DNA from: Mya arenaria
Taxonomy: Eukaryota > Mollusca > Bivalvia > Myida > Myidae
Assembly: GCF_026914265.1 (NCBI RefSeq)
Contig: NC_069125.1
Span: 67,569,479 to 67,633,478, forward strand
Direction of reading: 5' to 3'
DNA: 64,000 bases
Of the stretch, positions 11,801-22,484 are shown piece by piece; the stretch's first letter is position 1; each line of letters opens with the position of its first letter. Under the pieces are notes generated by a model. That model was not told the DNA's origin. It saw only the letters and a program-made list of their open reading frames with translations, and did not search any database. The translations under genes and the position numbers were made by a program.

Positions 11801-14800
11801 TTATAGAATTGTACAAATTGTTCCCCCAAAAATGTTAACAGGGATACAGTAACCATAGTATCAGCATAAATATTCATGTGGTCAATGGTAGAAAGAACCA
11901 AGCAAAAAAATAAATAAAAATGTTATGCTGCCTTCTGGGATTTATCCCACAAATTCTCAAATTGTTATGGCATGTTAGTTTCAGACATGGCTGGAGGGGA
12001 TGGTAGGGCGAAGTCGGGATGTCCGCCACCAGATGCTCCATACCGAAATCCCCGCACAGGTACATGGAAGTCCCTATACCTTTTTACCTCATCTTTATAA
12101 CTGAAGTATACAGTACTTGGTTGGGTTACCATAACAATATTCAGTTAAAATCATGTACAGATCTATGTTCTTTAAATGTAAATAAAAGGCATTATCATTG
12201 TTAAGCAATAGGCCACTCTATGTTTGATTCAGTTCCCTGGAAGAATTGTGAGCCTACACACCAGCAGCTGTGGCAGTTGGCATTGCTAGTTGGTGTTAAC
12301 TGGACTGGCATTGGGCTTGAATTGAACATACCAGATGCTAAATTGGAGACAATATATTCTGAAAATCGTGATGGTAAAACTGTCAAGGTGGTATATGAAA
12401 TGTTCAAGGAATGGATGAGGAGAGATAAAGTTAAGCATGTTAAGCCAACACTCAGCCACCTAAGAGACAGCATATTGAGGTCGGGTGTCAACTTCACGTG
12501 GGACAGTGTACCAGATGATGTACTTGGTAAGTGAAAGCAGAATGTAACTCATGGAGGTGGCATGCATTGTTTGAGACATTTTCATTCATATGCTTTACAA
12601 GAAGGGAATTATGTTTTCAGGATTTATGTGCTTTGAACAAGGGCCTTTAACAGGGCGTATTTAAAGTAACTATATTAACTTCCTGACTTCATCGAAAGTT
12701 ACACCGTCGACCTCTTTGACTGAAACGATATTATTTTATGTGTTTATATTTTATATACTTAAATGTCTTTTAACTCCAAGTGATTTGGTCATTTAAATGT
12801 ATTTTAATGTCAAAAACATATTAAATAGACCCTAATATATTTTTAGCTCACCTGAGCACAAAGTGCTCAAGGTGAGCTTTTGTGATCGGTCTATGTCCGG
12901 CGTCTGTCATTCGTCGTCCGTTGTCAACAATTGGTTATAATTATCTTCTTCTCCAAACCACTTGGACAATGTTGATGAAACTTAATAGGAATGATCCTTG
13001 GTAGGTGCTTTTTCAAAATTGTTCAAAGAAATTAATTCCATGCAGAACTCTGGTTGCCATGGCAACCTAAAGGAAAATGTCAACAATTGGTTATAATCAT
13101 CTTCTTCTCCTAAACTGCTTAGACAATTTTGATGAAACTTCATAGGAATGATCCTTGGTTGGAGCTTTTTCAAAATTGTTCAAAGAAATTAATTCCATGC
13201 AGAACTCTGGTTGCCATGGCAACCTGAAGGAAAATATAGGCTGACGTGTCCACGCTGTGACTTTCTCTTATATTAACAGATTTTAAAATGACTTGCCATA
13301 TGTTTTCGACATACCAAGACAACTTGTCGTGTGCAAGACCCATGTCCCTACCTCTAAGGTGAAAGATACACTAAGTGTTTATTCACAATGGAATGCTGAA
13401 TATTAGGACATAAGAGTGTTGGCTGTCAAGTATGGTTGGTATTTTTTCTATGCTCAGAGGCAATTTAAAATAACTTGCAATATGTATTTGACACATAAAG
13501 GCAAGGTCAACTTTTTATGTACTTGTTCATAGGTCAATGTCACATTCGGGGGCATTTGTCGCATACTGTGACAGCTCTTGTTCAATATTCTTTGAGAAAC
13601 AAGCTATATTGATAACAAAGGTTAAACTCTTACTCAGGTGAGCGATTTAGGGCCATCCTGGCCCTCTTGTTTAAATTGTTGGTTATGTGGTGAAAATGCT
13701 TGTACAATGCCTTTTTTTGTTATCAAGCATAAATACATGAAAAACTATTTAACATTGAATAATTAAGGGATCATGTTGTCTCTAGACTAACTTTTGCCTT
13801 TGTTATTCAATCTTAAACAAACTTGGTCACCATATTGATATGCAAAATATCACAACTGACTTTGATCAGCAGTCATATTAAACTTCCTGAGTTATGACCC
13901 TGTTTTGTCCAAAAATAACACATTTCATTTTGTTAATCCTCGTTGAGCATTTATTATGCAATATATGCCAAACTTAGTTATGAACATAGTACAGTGGCTG
14001 AAATTTACACAAGCCCGTAAGCCCTGCACTGGTAAAATGTCTTTCGGGCTTGCTCAAATTCTAAATTTTATATAGTAGGGCTTGTTAAAAAATTTGATGC
14101 CAAGCAATAGTATAAGAATTCAGGCTTGTTTAGCCTAAATTAGTCTAATTTCAATAACTGATAGTATATTGACTATTTGATCAACAGTCCGATGCATTTA
14201 TGAAATCTTGGGGACCTTAAGTTGTCATTGTATACAAGAAATGGCAATGAGAGAATGTGCAGTGCATAAGAACCATATTCCTATCATGTGTATTTATTAA
14301 GTTGTCACTTTGTAACCATTTTTTCATACCCAGGGCACGTCCTGGCCAGATCTTGTCAAGTATTAAAGGGATTGAAATTAAACTTGAAATATAGATAGCT
14401 GGCGATGAGAGGAAGTTCAGTGCACAAGAACCATAATCATGCCCAATATATTTTTTGAGTTATCTCCCCTTAACCTGATATTTTTCGGCAACAGGTTCTT
14501 GTCTGGGCCATGTCTTGGAAAATAATTAGGGTTGCAAACGAATGGCAAAAGTGATATTCGAATATTCGGTAATTCTTTCGATCGAATATTCGAACACCAA
14601 AATGAACCTTTAAGAATTGCAGTAAACTATTATTATTCACTAAAGTAATAGTGGGGGCCCTGTTACCCTTCCTGGTCGTATTCGGTACACGCGACGGACC
14701 CTTATTGTTCCACAAATTAGCCTCTGAATTTCCCATTTACAAAATATATCCCAAGAAAAAGCAATATATCTTTAACAAAAAAACAAACCTCTGCGTTCAT

Positions 14801-17800
14801 TTTTGTAAAAAATGCAAAATAAGATCAGGGAGTTGCGTTTGTCGCGGTTAAATGACGATATGCGCCAACGTGGGACTTGCAGCCTCGTTCTGGGATTGAT
14901 GTTTACGAAATATATTTATAGAAAACGACACCATGTCTAAACGTCGCTTTTGTCTTAGGTATTGTACAACAATACAGGACATATATCCTTAAACGTTAAA
15001 CCATACACTTTCAGTTAATTTTTGTACGCAAGAGCGTTACATTGAAAACATGGAAACAGTTTTAAGCACATAACTAGCACATGTCCTTCGTATCATCAAG
15101 GCGATTTGAGCAATATCGCCAAGCTTGATTAGCAGTGAAGACAAAACATTGGTATAAAGGCCGATCTCTTAAACCCTTAATTGGCATGGTCATTTAAATG
15201 TACCCAAAATAATTGGAATGTGTTTTATGTCACTTGTCTAACAGCCAGTAAATGCAAAATTACGGGGACTGTTTATAGTTCCCGGCGATATATCCGATAT
15301 GACGCGTGTATAGTGTCATCAAGTTCACACCTATGGCATTAGGGGTCGTTGTAAAAACAAGACAGACGAAGATGACAGTTGTAGGCAAAAAGTGTATTAA
15401 TTTATTATTTCAACAAAAACATCGAATATTCGAATACCTATTTTGACATTCGAATACCAAACGTTCGATCGAATATTCGAATATTCGTTTGCATCCCTAA
15501 AAATAATTAAGAGATTGAAATGAAACTTAAAATTTAGATGGATGGCAAAGAGAGAGGGATAGTGCAGTGTACAAGCACCATATTAAAGGGATTGAAATGA
15601 AAATTGGTATATAAAATGGCAATGATATTATAAAATGCAACATTCCTCTTTTTTTGATATTTGTGAATTTCAATTGCTGCTTTTTGTATTCAAGTTTAAG
15701 GGGGTATATTGAAGTCACCCTGTGGTCGGTTAGTTTGTCGGTCGGTTGCAATGTTTCTTGTATGGAGCATAACTTCTGTATGGAATTTAATTAAACTTTA
15801 TATGATGGTAAAGCACATTGAGAGAATGTGATGTGTACAAGAACCATAACTATATTTCAGCTAATTAAAGAGTTATTGCCCTTTGTTTCCTTTTCTTGTC
15901 CAGAGCATAACAAGATAATTACGGTACTCGATGGATTTATTATACTTCATACGGTTATTAAGCACAATGAGAGGAAGTGCAGTGTACAAGACCCATAACT
16001 ATATTTCAGCTAAGCAGAGTGTTTTTGTCCTTCGTTACTTTACCTTGTCTTGAGCATTACTTGAAAACTACTAAATGGAATTAAATTAAACTTCAAACAA
16101 TGGTAAAGCACAATGATTGGAAGTGCAGTGTACAAGAACCATAACTCTGTTTCAGCTTACTACAGAATTTTGCCCTTTGTTACTTTTTATCAACAACATT
16201 GTTTAAGTATGAAGAGTGGATAAACGGTGTATATTAAGCTCAGAGTTATGTCCTCTTTTGCAAGAAATATTTTGCCATTCCTGTGTCCAGGTGGCATAAG
16301 GAGATAATAGTCACTCCTGTGACAGCTCTAAATTATATAAAATAAACCTTAAAAGTTAACTCTTAAACCTGCTCATGTCTTTGCATGTAATGATTTATTT
16401 CACCTTGTGTATAATAATGTTAAAACCGTTCACCTTCTGCCAGCACATTGTATTATAAATTCTGCCTTTTCATCGGGGAGCATCAACCAATTCCTGAAAT
16501 ACTCTTGTTTCAAATGTTTTACTTTTCAATTTCCCATGCTTTTTAAGAAATATACAAAGAATATATGCATTCATTGATTTAAAGTGGTATATATAGTGAT
16601 ATTAAACTATTTTTAGCCCATGTTATGAATATAAAAATAAATCTGCATACATTTGCTTGACAATATTGATTGCTCCCGACAGGCACATATATCTATCTGG
16701 AATGCTAGCTTTAAAAAATCCTTTGAAATGAGTTTATATATTAATGTGGATCTGTTGTTATTTTGCCTTAATTCAAATAAATTTTAACATAACTGCGAAA
16801 AGTCACAAAGAAGGTGATGAAGGCAAGGCCACATTTGGGGACCCTTGGATGACATAAAAACAGGAGTGTGACCACTCCAAGCATGTCTGTATGTTTGTGC
16901 TTCTGTCATTGTTGAGGTCTCATAGACAGGCTTTGAATAAGAAATTTTAGTTCTGGTGCCAACTGCCCTCTGCAATCCCTGTTTCTGGAGATGTCAAAAA
17001 CATGGACTTTGGAACTAAAAACAAACAAAGAAAAAACTTCAGATGATATTCAAATGAAAACATGAAGCATCTTTAATTTTTTATCTTTTTGGTTATAGCA
17101 TATAAGGTTTGCACATTGTTGAAACATTGTTACCCTTTAGATCAGAATTAGAATTTCTTTTAGATACAATACAACTTTACTCTTAAAACATTATTAAATG
17201 CAATTATTGCAAAGATTTGAATGAGGTTTGATGCTGTCATTATTTTTTTCCACATAGAAACCAGAAGCAATGAAGAGACTCCTGTAGTAAAGTGCCAAGA
17301 CTTTTCGACTGCAGCTGACAATCAGGCTGCAAATACATATGCAGCTACTGACACAAATGGTTCTGCTGCTAATGAAAAGGTAATGCTATTAAAAAAAGAC
17401 TATCTAAAAGACTATCTAAAAATCTATCCATTCTCTTGCATTAGACTGCCACTTTAAAAGTAAAGTGGAGGCTATATAGGAACAAAGCGAGTTGTCACTT
17501 CCGTCTGTCCCTCCCTCTTTATGTGTTCCATGCAGAACTTAGTCAGTCTTGCTGTAGATCCTTACTGATGAACGTGGTTCATGTCCAGTCCATAACTTGG
17601 TCATTAGAGGTGGGAAATTAAGAAATAATTAAGTGACCACCATAAGATGATAATGTGTCATGTCTCCTACACCTGGGACCATAGTTTCAAAGTCAAGGTC
17701 ACTGCGCACCTTTGAACACTGTCACTTGCTTTATATAGATGAGCCTTACTGATAATTTTTCCTGTCCAGCCCCTATCTGCAATGAACTGTTGAATCCAAA

Positions 17801-20800
17801 ATAATTTGGCATACGGTAAGTCACCATCATTGAAAAAAGACCCCTAGGTTCTGAAGCTTTAAGGTAAAGGTCACTTGCATAGCTTGGTCAAGGTCCCTGC
17901 ATATGCATTTAATGTGCCCTTGAACATCACATTAACCTACTGTTTATTGAATTATTTGCCTTTTTATAATCTTTAAACATAATTTAGTGGGTTTTTTTAT
18001 ATCTGCCTGAGTCAATCAACAACACCCTTTGCCAAGGCCGCTTTCTTGGGAAGTCATCACTCGTGTGATAGCTCTAGTTCAAGGCTTTTTCTATAGTACC
18101 CACGGGTGCAACTATCAGACTCATTCCCAAAGCAAAATATAAGATATTTTTCCGAATCTTCAGGAAAAAAAAACAATCAAAAATAAAAATATTTTTTTTA
18201 TTTTTTTTAGAAAGTCTTTTTGCCAGTACTGGTTCATTTTCAACATCCTAATAAATTATGTGATTTAAAGTTTTTTTGATACCGTAAATGACTGGGTATT
18301 AGACGCACTTTTTTCCCTCAGATTTTGATGCAAAAAAATGCCTGCGTATAATACCCAGTAACAATTTTTTGAACTTTTTTTCTGAGGTCAATTTCAAGCC
18401 GAGAGTTTGTTTAGATTTATGTAGAAAGGGATGTTACTCGCGTCATATTGATCGAGTATATACGGGTTAAAACGGCAGTTGAAGATCGGGATACGGTAAA
18501 TCGTAAGACGTTTATAATTTCAACAAAAATATTTTTCGATTAAAGTTACCGTAATTCACCTAAAAGTTCGGACACTCTAAATATTTGGACACCCATAATT
18601 ATTTCCCAAAATAATTTATTTTGCGTACCTGATTTTCGGACACCCAAAGGACATCAATCATAACTTTCATAGTTACCAAGTTTCACAGACGAAGATTATT
18701 GATTTTTATCTTTACAATGCCTGGCTAGATTACCTAACCGTATACACCACTGTGACAATTTAATTAGTTACTACCCATCCTAAACGATTTATTGCCTGTT
18801 GAAAAGGAAGTGTGATATATTATTTGAGGATTAAACAAACAACAAGGGCAATCAAGGGATTAAGAAAACATCGACATGGCATGTTTGTAAAACGATCTGC
18901 CAATAAGCTTTCAAACTTGTACCACACTTATAGACTCTATGAAGCAATAATCGTACAGTTATACATTATAATCCTGCATAGCAATGTCCATGCTCTCCAC
19001 GAGATCCTCGTGGGTATAACTGTAAGTTATGTGACGTCACACAGCGTGACACTTTGATCTGAAGCCGATAGAATGTGTTTATTCAGTTCAGTGCATGTAT
19101 AAAATGGTGTTTTAATTAACTTCATGAAGGATTTACACTTATAGGCGTAATAAATAAGTTTATGACCATTGATTACTACGGATAAATTAATAAGTGGTAA
19201 AAAGCAAACATGAAGAAAAAAGGCAGGTTAAACAAACATGGAAATAAGATGTAAAAATGATTATTTTCTATGTATTCGGAGAGCGAAAAAAATAATTAAT
19301 TTATGGTGTCCGAACTCTTGTGAATTACGGTATTCAATATTATTTTGAATAATAAATTAAATTAAACAATAATCAAACTTACATATAAAAAAGCAAAGAT
19401 GGGCACTGTCAAAATATTTTTTGCATAACATAACTTTTCATTCTCGATAGTATGGTTGTATGGTTTTAAAGATAACCATCGCCATTTTCACGAAAAAAAA
19501 AATTTTTGTCACTGTCAACAAACATGTTGGCTGAAAATGCCGGACGATTTTGACATTTTTTCTATGCGTCTTTTAACCAAAAACATAGATTAAAAGTTTT
19601 TTTCTCGGATTTTTCACAATTATTTTCCCTGCGTCTAATACCCCCTATCGTCTTATACCCAGTCATTTACTGTTATTATACCCCCCAAAACAAAGTTTGG
19701 GGGGGGGGGTATACTGGAATCGGGTTGTCCCTCTGTCCGTCTGTCCGTCCGTTTTTTTTTTGTCCGGGATTCATCTTTGTCGTTATTGAACAAATCTTTT
19801 TCAAACTTTCAGATATTAATGGCCATGATGTAAACTTGCGCCTCTGTGAAATTGGTACGGGTCACATGACCCTGACCAGAGTTATCTCCCCTTGATGTGT
19901 TAAAGTAGGCAAAATAAGCCCTGTCCGGGATTCATCTTTGTTATTATTCAACAAATCTTTATCAAACTTTCAGAAATTAATGGCCATGTTGTAAACTTTC
20001 GCCTCTGTGAATTTGGTACAGGTCACATGACCCTGACTGGAGTTATCTCCCCTTGATGTGTTAAAGTAGGCAAAATAAGCCCTGTCCGGGATTGATCTTT
20101 GTTATTATTCAACAAATCTTTATCAAACTTTCAGAAATTAATGGCCATGTTGTAAACTTTCGCCTCTGTGAATTTGGTACAGGTCACATGACCCTGACTG
20201 GAGTTATCTCCCCTTGTAGGCAAAATTAGCTTTGTCCGGCCTAACTCCAGGGCAAACAACCTAGACATGGAGGGGTGGGGGGTATTCGTTAGCCTATGGC
20301 TTACAGTTCTAGTTGAACTCGGAAATCATTGATTTTCATCACATTCAGAGATCAGTTCGAAATATTATCTGTCATGATTTATTGCAATAGATATTTACAC
20401 CCCAAGGTTTGATTTTTTTTTGTCGTTTAAAGGGAAAATAAACTAATATTAAATCATTTCCTAATTCGCAGGAGACTAGACCGATTTTTCTTTTAACTGT
20501 AAAATACCAATTTCGGCATTTTCACGACGCAAAATTTCCTAAAATGTCTAGGGTCTTTTTTCCAAAATGGGCAGAAAAAGCCCTGTAGTTATATATATGT
20601 TGTATATATATATATATATATATATATTTTCAAAACACATGTATGATCTTATGTTCCTTCATTGTAAGTATATTTTTATGCTGCCTGAGAAGAACACATC
20701 TGATAAAAATCCAGGTCATCCCCTTTCTCCTGTCTGCTCTGTCACTCTTCAACTGGTGGAAGTATATCATAATAACTTTCATTAATATTTCATAAATATT

Positions 20801-22484
20801 TATCAACTTTAGCCTAAGTGCAGAGCATGTGTTCCCATTATTTTGTATAAAGCTTGAAGTGAAGGATTGAATTTCAAGTCATTTTTTGGTCATTCCACTT
20901 CTGAGGTTGTAACTCCAATACAGGCATTCTGGGGCATACATGGTTTTCAAGAACCTTGTTTCAAAATCGTGTTGGCTGACATGACGATTTACATGTCGTC
21001 GTTGTGACTCAGTCACCTTAAATGATTTGCTGGTTATCAGATAAGTCTAAGATAAGTAATTTCGAAATTTGGTAATACTGTGAAATCATTTATGTTCGTG
21101 GGACATTAATGTTCGTGGGTTGAGTGATCCACGAATTCAAGATCCCACGAAATATAGACCCTTTTAAATTCACTTTTCAATTGCTATGTTATGAACATAC
21201 CAGTATTCCAGTATAGTCTTGACAGGGATCGCAGTATACAGCTGTATTCAGCGTAAATACCGACCTCAAAATATATCTTACTATCATTGTTTTGTTAATA
21301 TATTGTGCCTTTAACAAATAATAAACCAAATCAATTCATTGTGTTTTTATGAACCAAATGACAAAAATATGTGCGTAAACGTGTGCTGTATATGAAAATT
21401 TCCAGGTTTACAAGATGTGCGTGTTGAGTATCAGTACTCGATTTGTTTCTTTAATGAAATATTTAATCGATTGATTGTTTACTCAAATATACGCAACTTC
21501 GGTGATTTCACAGTTTGCAAAATTCCTAATTGGCATTCAATGGCTTCGCATATCTATATCTCTCATCAAGGTACATCTTCTTTTATGACCTTATTAATTT
21601 CCAATTAAATCGATAATTGACATGGGTATATTCACTAATTGGCATGTCATACTACTATAGAGAGTCTCATAAACAGTGTGACATATAAGACAGAAATCAC
21701 GTGCCCAGCACGTTGAGATTCTGCAGACAAACTTGGACGATCGCAGTTTCGGATTTGTTTTCCAAAAATGAAAAAAAACACGAATTCAAGTACCCACGAA
21801 AATGTAAATTTTTGAAAAACCATGAAATTTCATGCCAACGAATATAAATGATTTCACAGTAATAGCAGATCCAGGGGAGGGGGAGGGTCACCCTTGCACC
21901 TCCTCCCCTTTAAATCAACCAAGTTTTTTTGTCAATTATCAGAGAAAAAGTCATAACATACACTTAACATGCACCATATCGGACTAGCTATTGCTGAAAA
22001 TTTCTTTAGGGAGTACCCCCAAATCCCCCTGACAACATTTTATACTATTTTAATTTTTGTTCTAAGGAAGGGGCCAGTGTCAAAAGGTTTTGCCCTCAAG
22101 TTACGCCCCCTCTAACGTCAATTCCTGGACTCACCCCTGGTAAAGGCTGACTGTATTAAATCAAGTCATTTTTGAAGTTTTGGGACCAGCTTGATCCCTG
22201 CTTATACTAATTTCATCACAATATAATACTATGGTTTTAGCAAATGTTCTGGTTATTCTAGCAGAAATGCTTTCAACACTGGGTTATTCATGTCATGTTT
22301 TTATTTCTATCAATACCTATCAATACCACTTTTGTATAAATTTGGTATCCTTATAACAATACAAGAGAGTTTTATTTTATTTGTACATGTATACTGACAT
22401 TATTCTCATAGTAGGATTGTAACTTCTTGTATGTTTATATTACAGGTCACAAAACGTGTCCTCAGGAAGTCGAAATCATGTTGA
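6432..22484 (+). CDS. Seven-exon gene: HIRAN-like domain plus death domain protein (416 aa predicted)
   Basis: Coding exons by my reading: 6432-6852, 9137-9192, 9667-9909, 10378-10432, 12212-12526, 17258-17379 and 22446-22484. All introns are GT-AG and every junction is in phase (1, 0, 0, 1, 1, 0), with no internal stop in 1,251 nt. Residues about 20-120 resemble the metazoan HIRAN domain: aromatic, then LWKPEKGEYLDC, then MKDGHKVG, then a GLEIHVEYEF strand. Residues about 160-258 are a Ser/Pro/Ala-rich linker. Residues about 276-352 are a death domain (LWQLALLVGVNWTGIGLEL, then LETIYSEN, then MFKEWMRRD). A Thr/Ala-rich segment and a basic tail KRVLRKSKSC follow. HIRAN domains are known for binding DNA ends or for uncharacterised roles in metazoan proteins; death domains mediate homotypic assembly in apoptosis and immunity. 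An adaptor or sensor role is inference. An upstream 5'UTR exon is likely but unseen. Confidence 0.75.
6853..7993. other. Intron 1 (left part) of the HIRAN/death gene
   Basis: AT-rich, with fragments of AGGTCA-containing repeats near 7265-7300. No exon recognised. Confidence 0.4.
7994..8484. mobile_element. MITE with CAGGGCTTTTTCACC termini
   Basis: Perfect 15-bp inverted termini (CAGGGCTTTTTCACC / GGTGAAAAAGCCCTG), 491 bp long, flanked by CATTC on both sides (5-bp target duplication). The internal frame on the minus strand has no domain. It lies in intron 1 of the HIRAN/death gene. Confidence 0.75.
8794..8840. repeat. (TG)n / (TGCG)n microsatellite
   Basis: Alternating GT with GTGC interruptions. 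Confidence 0.9.
9137..9192 (+). CDS. Exon 2 of the HIRAN/death gene
   Basis: The acceptor TTTCTATTTCAG precedes it and the donor ACA|GTAAGTG follows. Two bases complete the split codon (C|AA, Gln), then 18 codons follow (TQLQEKPGLNFKSTRSGT). Only one frame is open, and it is the one the neighbours require. Confidence 0.65.
9667..9909 (+). CDS. Exon 3 of the HIRAN/death gene: Ser/Pro-rich linker
   Basis: The acceptor is AATTATAG and the donor is TCTAAG|GTACCT, both phase 0. It encodes 81 residues rich in Ser, Ala, Pro and Lys with no globular pattern, consistent with a disordered linker and possible phosphorylation (several SP motifs near the end). Confidence 0.65.
10378..10432 (+). CDS. Exon 4 of the HIRAN/death gene
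   Basis: The acceptor is TGTTTAACAG and the donor is GAAA|GTAAGC. It encodes 18 charged residues (RSRTRSYDKDNKENLKTE) and leaves one base, A, which joins GC of exon 5 to make Ser. A repeat block begins 60 bp downstream. Confidence 0.6.
10493..11156. repeat. Dispersed repeat with about 170-bp tandem units
   Basis: It starts with the inverted pair GGCCAAAGGCC next to AGCTCTACT / AGAAGAGCTT. Four tandem units begin GTAAACAATNGCTTGTGAAC at 10581, 10749, 10917 and 11088 (periods 168, 168, 171). They contain 'cagtcttcagttttgattgt' and 'gaaaaccagccagatcc'. It lies in intron 4 of the HIRAN/death gene. Confidence 0.8.
11157..11209. repeat. Poly-C tract
   Basis: About 50 C with a single A at 11186. 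The proline-rich frames called across it are artefacts of the homopolymer. Its length is likely to be unreliable in any assembly. Confidence 0.9.
11210..11790. repeat. Diverged dispersed repeat remnants
   Basis: Repeated phrases such as 'gaaattttgaccatgtgaacag' (11452) and 'gaaattttgacgatgagtacag' (11560), and 'atgccccttgggtcaaaactggca' against 'atgccccatgggcacaagctggca', show an old internally repetitive element. No coding signal is seen. Confidence 0.5.
12212..12526 (+). CDS. Exon 5 of the HIRAN/death gene: death domain
   Basis: The acceptor is GTTAAGCAATAG and the donor is GTACTTG|GTAAGTG. After the split Ser codon it encodes 104 residues. The death-domain pattern is clear: a helix with LWQLALLVG, conserved W-x3-G/A-x-x-L (NWTGIGLELNI), DAKLETI, then VVYEMFKEW and a final LSHLRDSIL helix. 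The whole six-helix domain lies in this single exon. Confidence 0.85.
12845..13670. mobile_element. Bivalve-type dispersed repeat, AGCTCACCTGAGC family
   Basis: The left end is AGCTCACCTGAGCACAAAGT, a strong palindrome. The right end is CTCAGGTGAGCGATTTAGGG followed by CCATCCTGGCCCTCTTG. The interior holds a 156-bp direct duplication starting at 12923 and 13079 ('gtcaacaattggttataat'). It is intronic, with no ORF of note. Confidence 0.75.
13671..14527. repeat. Intronic sequence with old dispersed repeats
   Basis: The phrase 'attgaaat(g/t)aaacttnaaatatagatag' followed by 'gaggaagt(g/t)cagtgcacaagaaccat' occurs here (about 14370-14440) and again near 15590, 15960, 16110, 22915 and 23195, so it marks a dispersed family. 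I see nothing else. Confidence 0.5.
14528..15498. mobile_element. Inverted-repeat DNA element (hAT-like, non-autonomous)
   Basis: The left end is AGGGTTGCAAACGAAT followed by clustered GAATATTCG motifs. The right end is the inverse (GAATATTCGTTTGCATCCCT). Subterminal ATCGAATATTCGAA palindromes occur at both ends. AATAATT-like sequence flanks both sides, possibly a slipped 8-bp target duplication. The 971-bp interior has no transposase frame. The hAT assignment rests on terminus style only. Confidence 0.6.
15499..16345. repeat. Dispersed repeat block ending GTGACAGCTCT
   Basis: Several diverged copies of a roughly 150-bp unit with 'ggtaaagcacaatga...gaagtgcagtgtacaagaaccataact' at about 15800, 15950 and 16100. 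It ends in 'actcctgtgacagctcta', a terminus also seen near 13570 and 18065. Intronic, no gene. Confidence 0.6.
16346..17257. other. Intronic AT-rich sequence
   Basis: No exon-like frame or defined element before the acceptor at 17257. Confidence 0.4.
17258..17379 (+). CDS. Exon 6 of the HIRAN/death gene
   Basis: The acceptor is TATTTTTTTCCACATAG and the donor is GAAAAG|GTAATG. Two bases complete the split Glu codon from exon 5, then 40 codons follow, rich in Ala, Thr and Asn. Only the required frame is open; the other two have early stops. Confidence 0.65.
17455..18079. repeat. Dispersed repeat remnants
   Basis: Degenerate phrases of the type 'ttcaaagtcaaggtcact' and a terminal 'actcgtgtgatagctctag' match other repeat ends in the window. 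Intronic; no exon seen. Confidence 0.45.
18280..19672. mobile_element. Inverted-repeat element with CCGTAAATGACTGGGTAT termini
   Basis: The left terminus is CCGTAAATGACTGGGTATTA, then GACGCA. The right terminus reads as the inverse of CAGTAAATGACTGGGTAT, with TAATACCC and GCGTCT close by. TA lies at the left junction. GTATTAGACGCA-type ends are reminiscent of pogo/Tigger elements (inference). It is interrupted by the 18547-19332 element. Confidence 0.65.
18547..19332. mobile_element. Nested inverted-repeat element, TACCGTAATTCAC termini
   Basis: It begins TACCGTAATTCACC followed by AAAAGTTCGGACAC, and ends GTCCGAACTCTTGTGAATTA then CGGTA. These are near-perfect inverse termini of about 28 bp with TA ends, as in Tc1/mariner-like elements. 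It is 786 bp long and carries no complete transposase; the frame at 18812-19057 has no recognisable domain. Confidence 0.7.
19678..20314. mobile_element. Bivalve-type dispersed repeat, ATACCCCCC family, with 161-bp tandem units
   Basis: The left end is ATACCCCCCAAAACAAAG with a run of G and GTATAC. The right end is GGGGGGTATTCGTTAGCC. Inside, 'tgtccgggattcatctttgt' recurs with a 161-bp period (about 19760, 19922, 20083), with 'acaggtcacatgaccctgac' in each unit. Confidence 0.75.
20591..20627. repeat. (AT)n microsatellite
   Basis: Alternating AT broken once by GTTGT, immediately outside the CAGGGCTTTTTC element. Confidence 0.9.
21076..21861. mobile_element. MITE with TACTGTGAAATCATTTAT termini
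   Basis: The left end is TACTGTGAAATCATTTATGT followed by TCGTGGG. The right end is its inverse (ATAAATGATTTCACAGTA). Subterminal CCCACGAA / TTCGTGGG motifs occur at both sides. It is 786 bp, with TA at each end. It sits in the last intron of the HIRAN/death gene. Confidence 0.75.
22446..22484 (+). CDS. Exon 7 (terminal coding exon) of the HIRAN/death gene
   Basis: The acceptor TTTATATTACAG precedes GTC in phase 0, matching the donor at 17379. It encodes a 12-residue basic tail (VTKRVLRKSKSC) and a TGA. The tail could be a nuclear localisation or membrane-contact patch (inference). Being short, it is the least certain exon. Confidence 0.5.
   Translation, partial: VTKRVLRKSKSC

Larger units (their letters stand above)
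18080..20584. mobile_element. Inverted-repeat element, CAGGGCTTTTTC family, hosting nested elements
   Basis: The left end is CAAGGCTTTTTCTAT and the right end is GCAGAAAAAGCCCTG. TAGTT lies directly outside both ends, a 5-bp target duplication. The same termini and duplication length are seen at 7994-8484. The interior is mostly made of later insertions (18280-19672, with 18547-19332 inside it, and 19678-20314). Confidence 0.6.
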
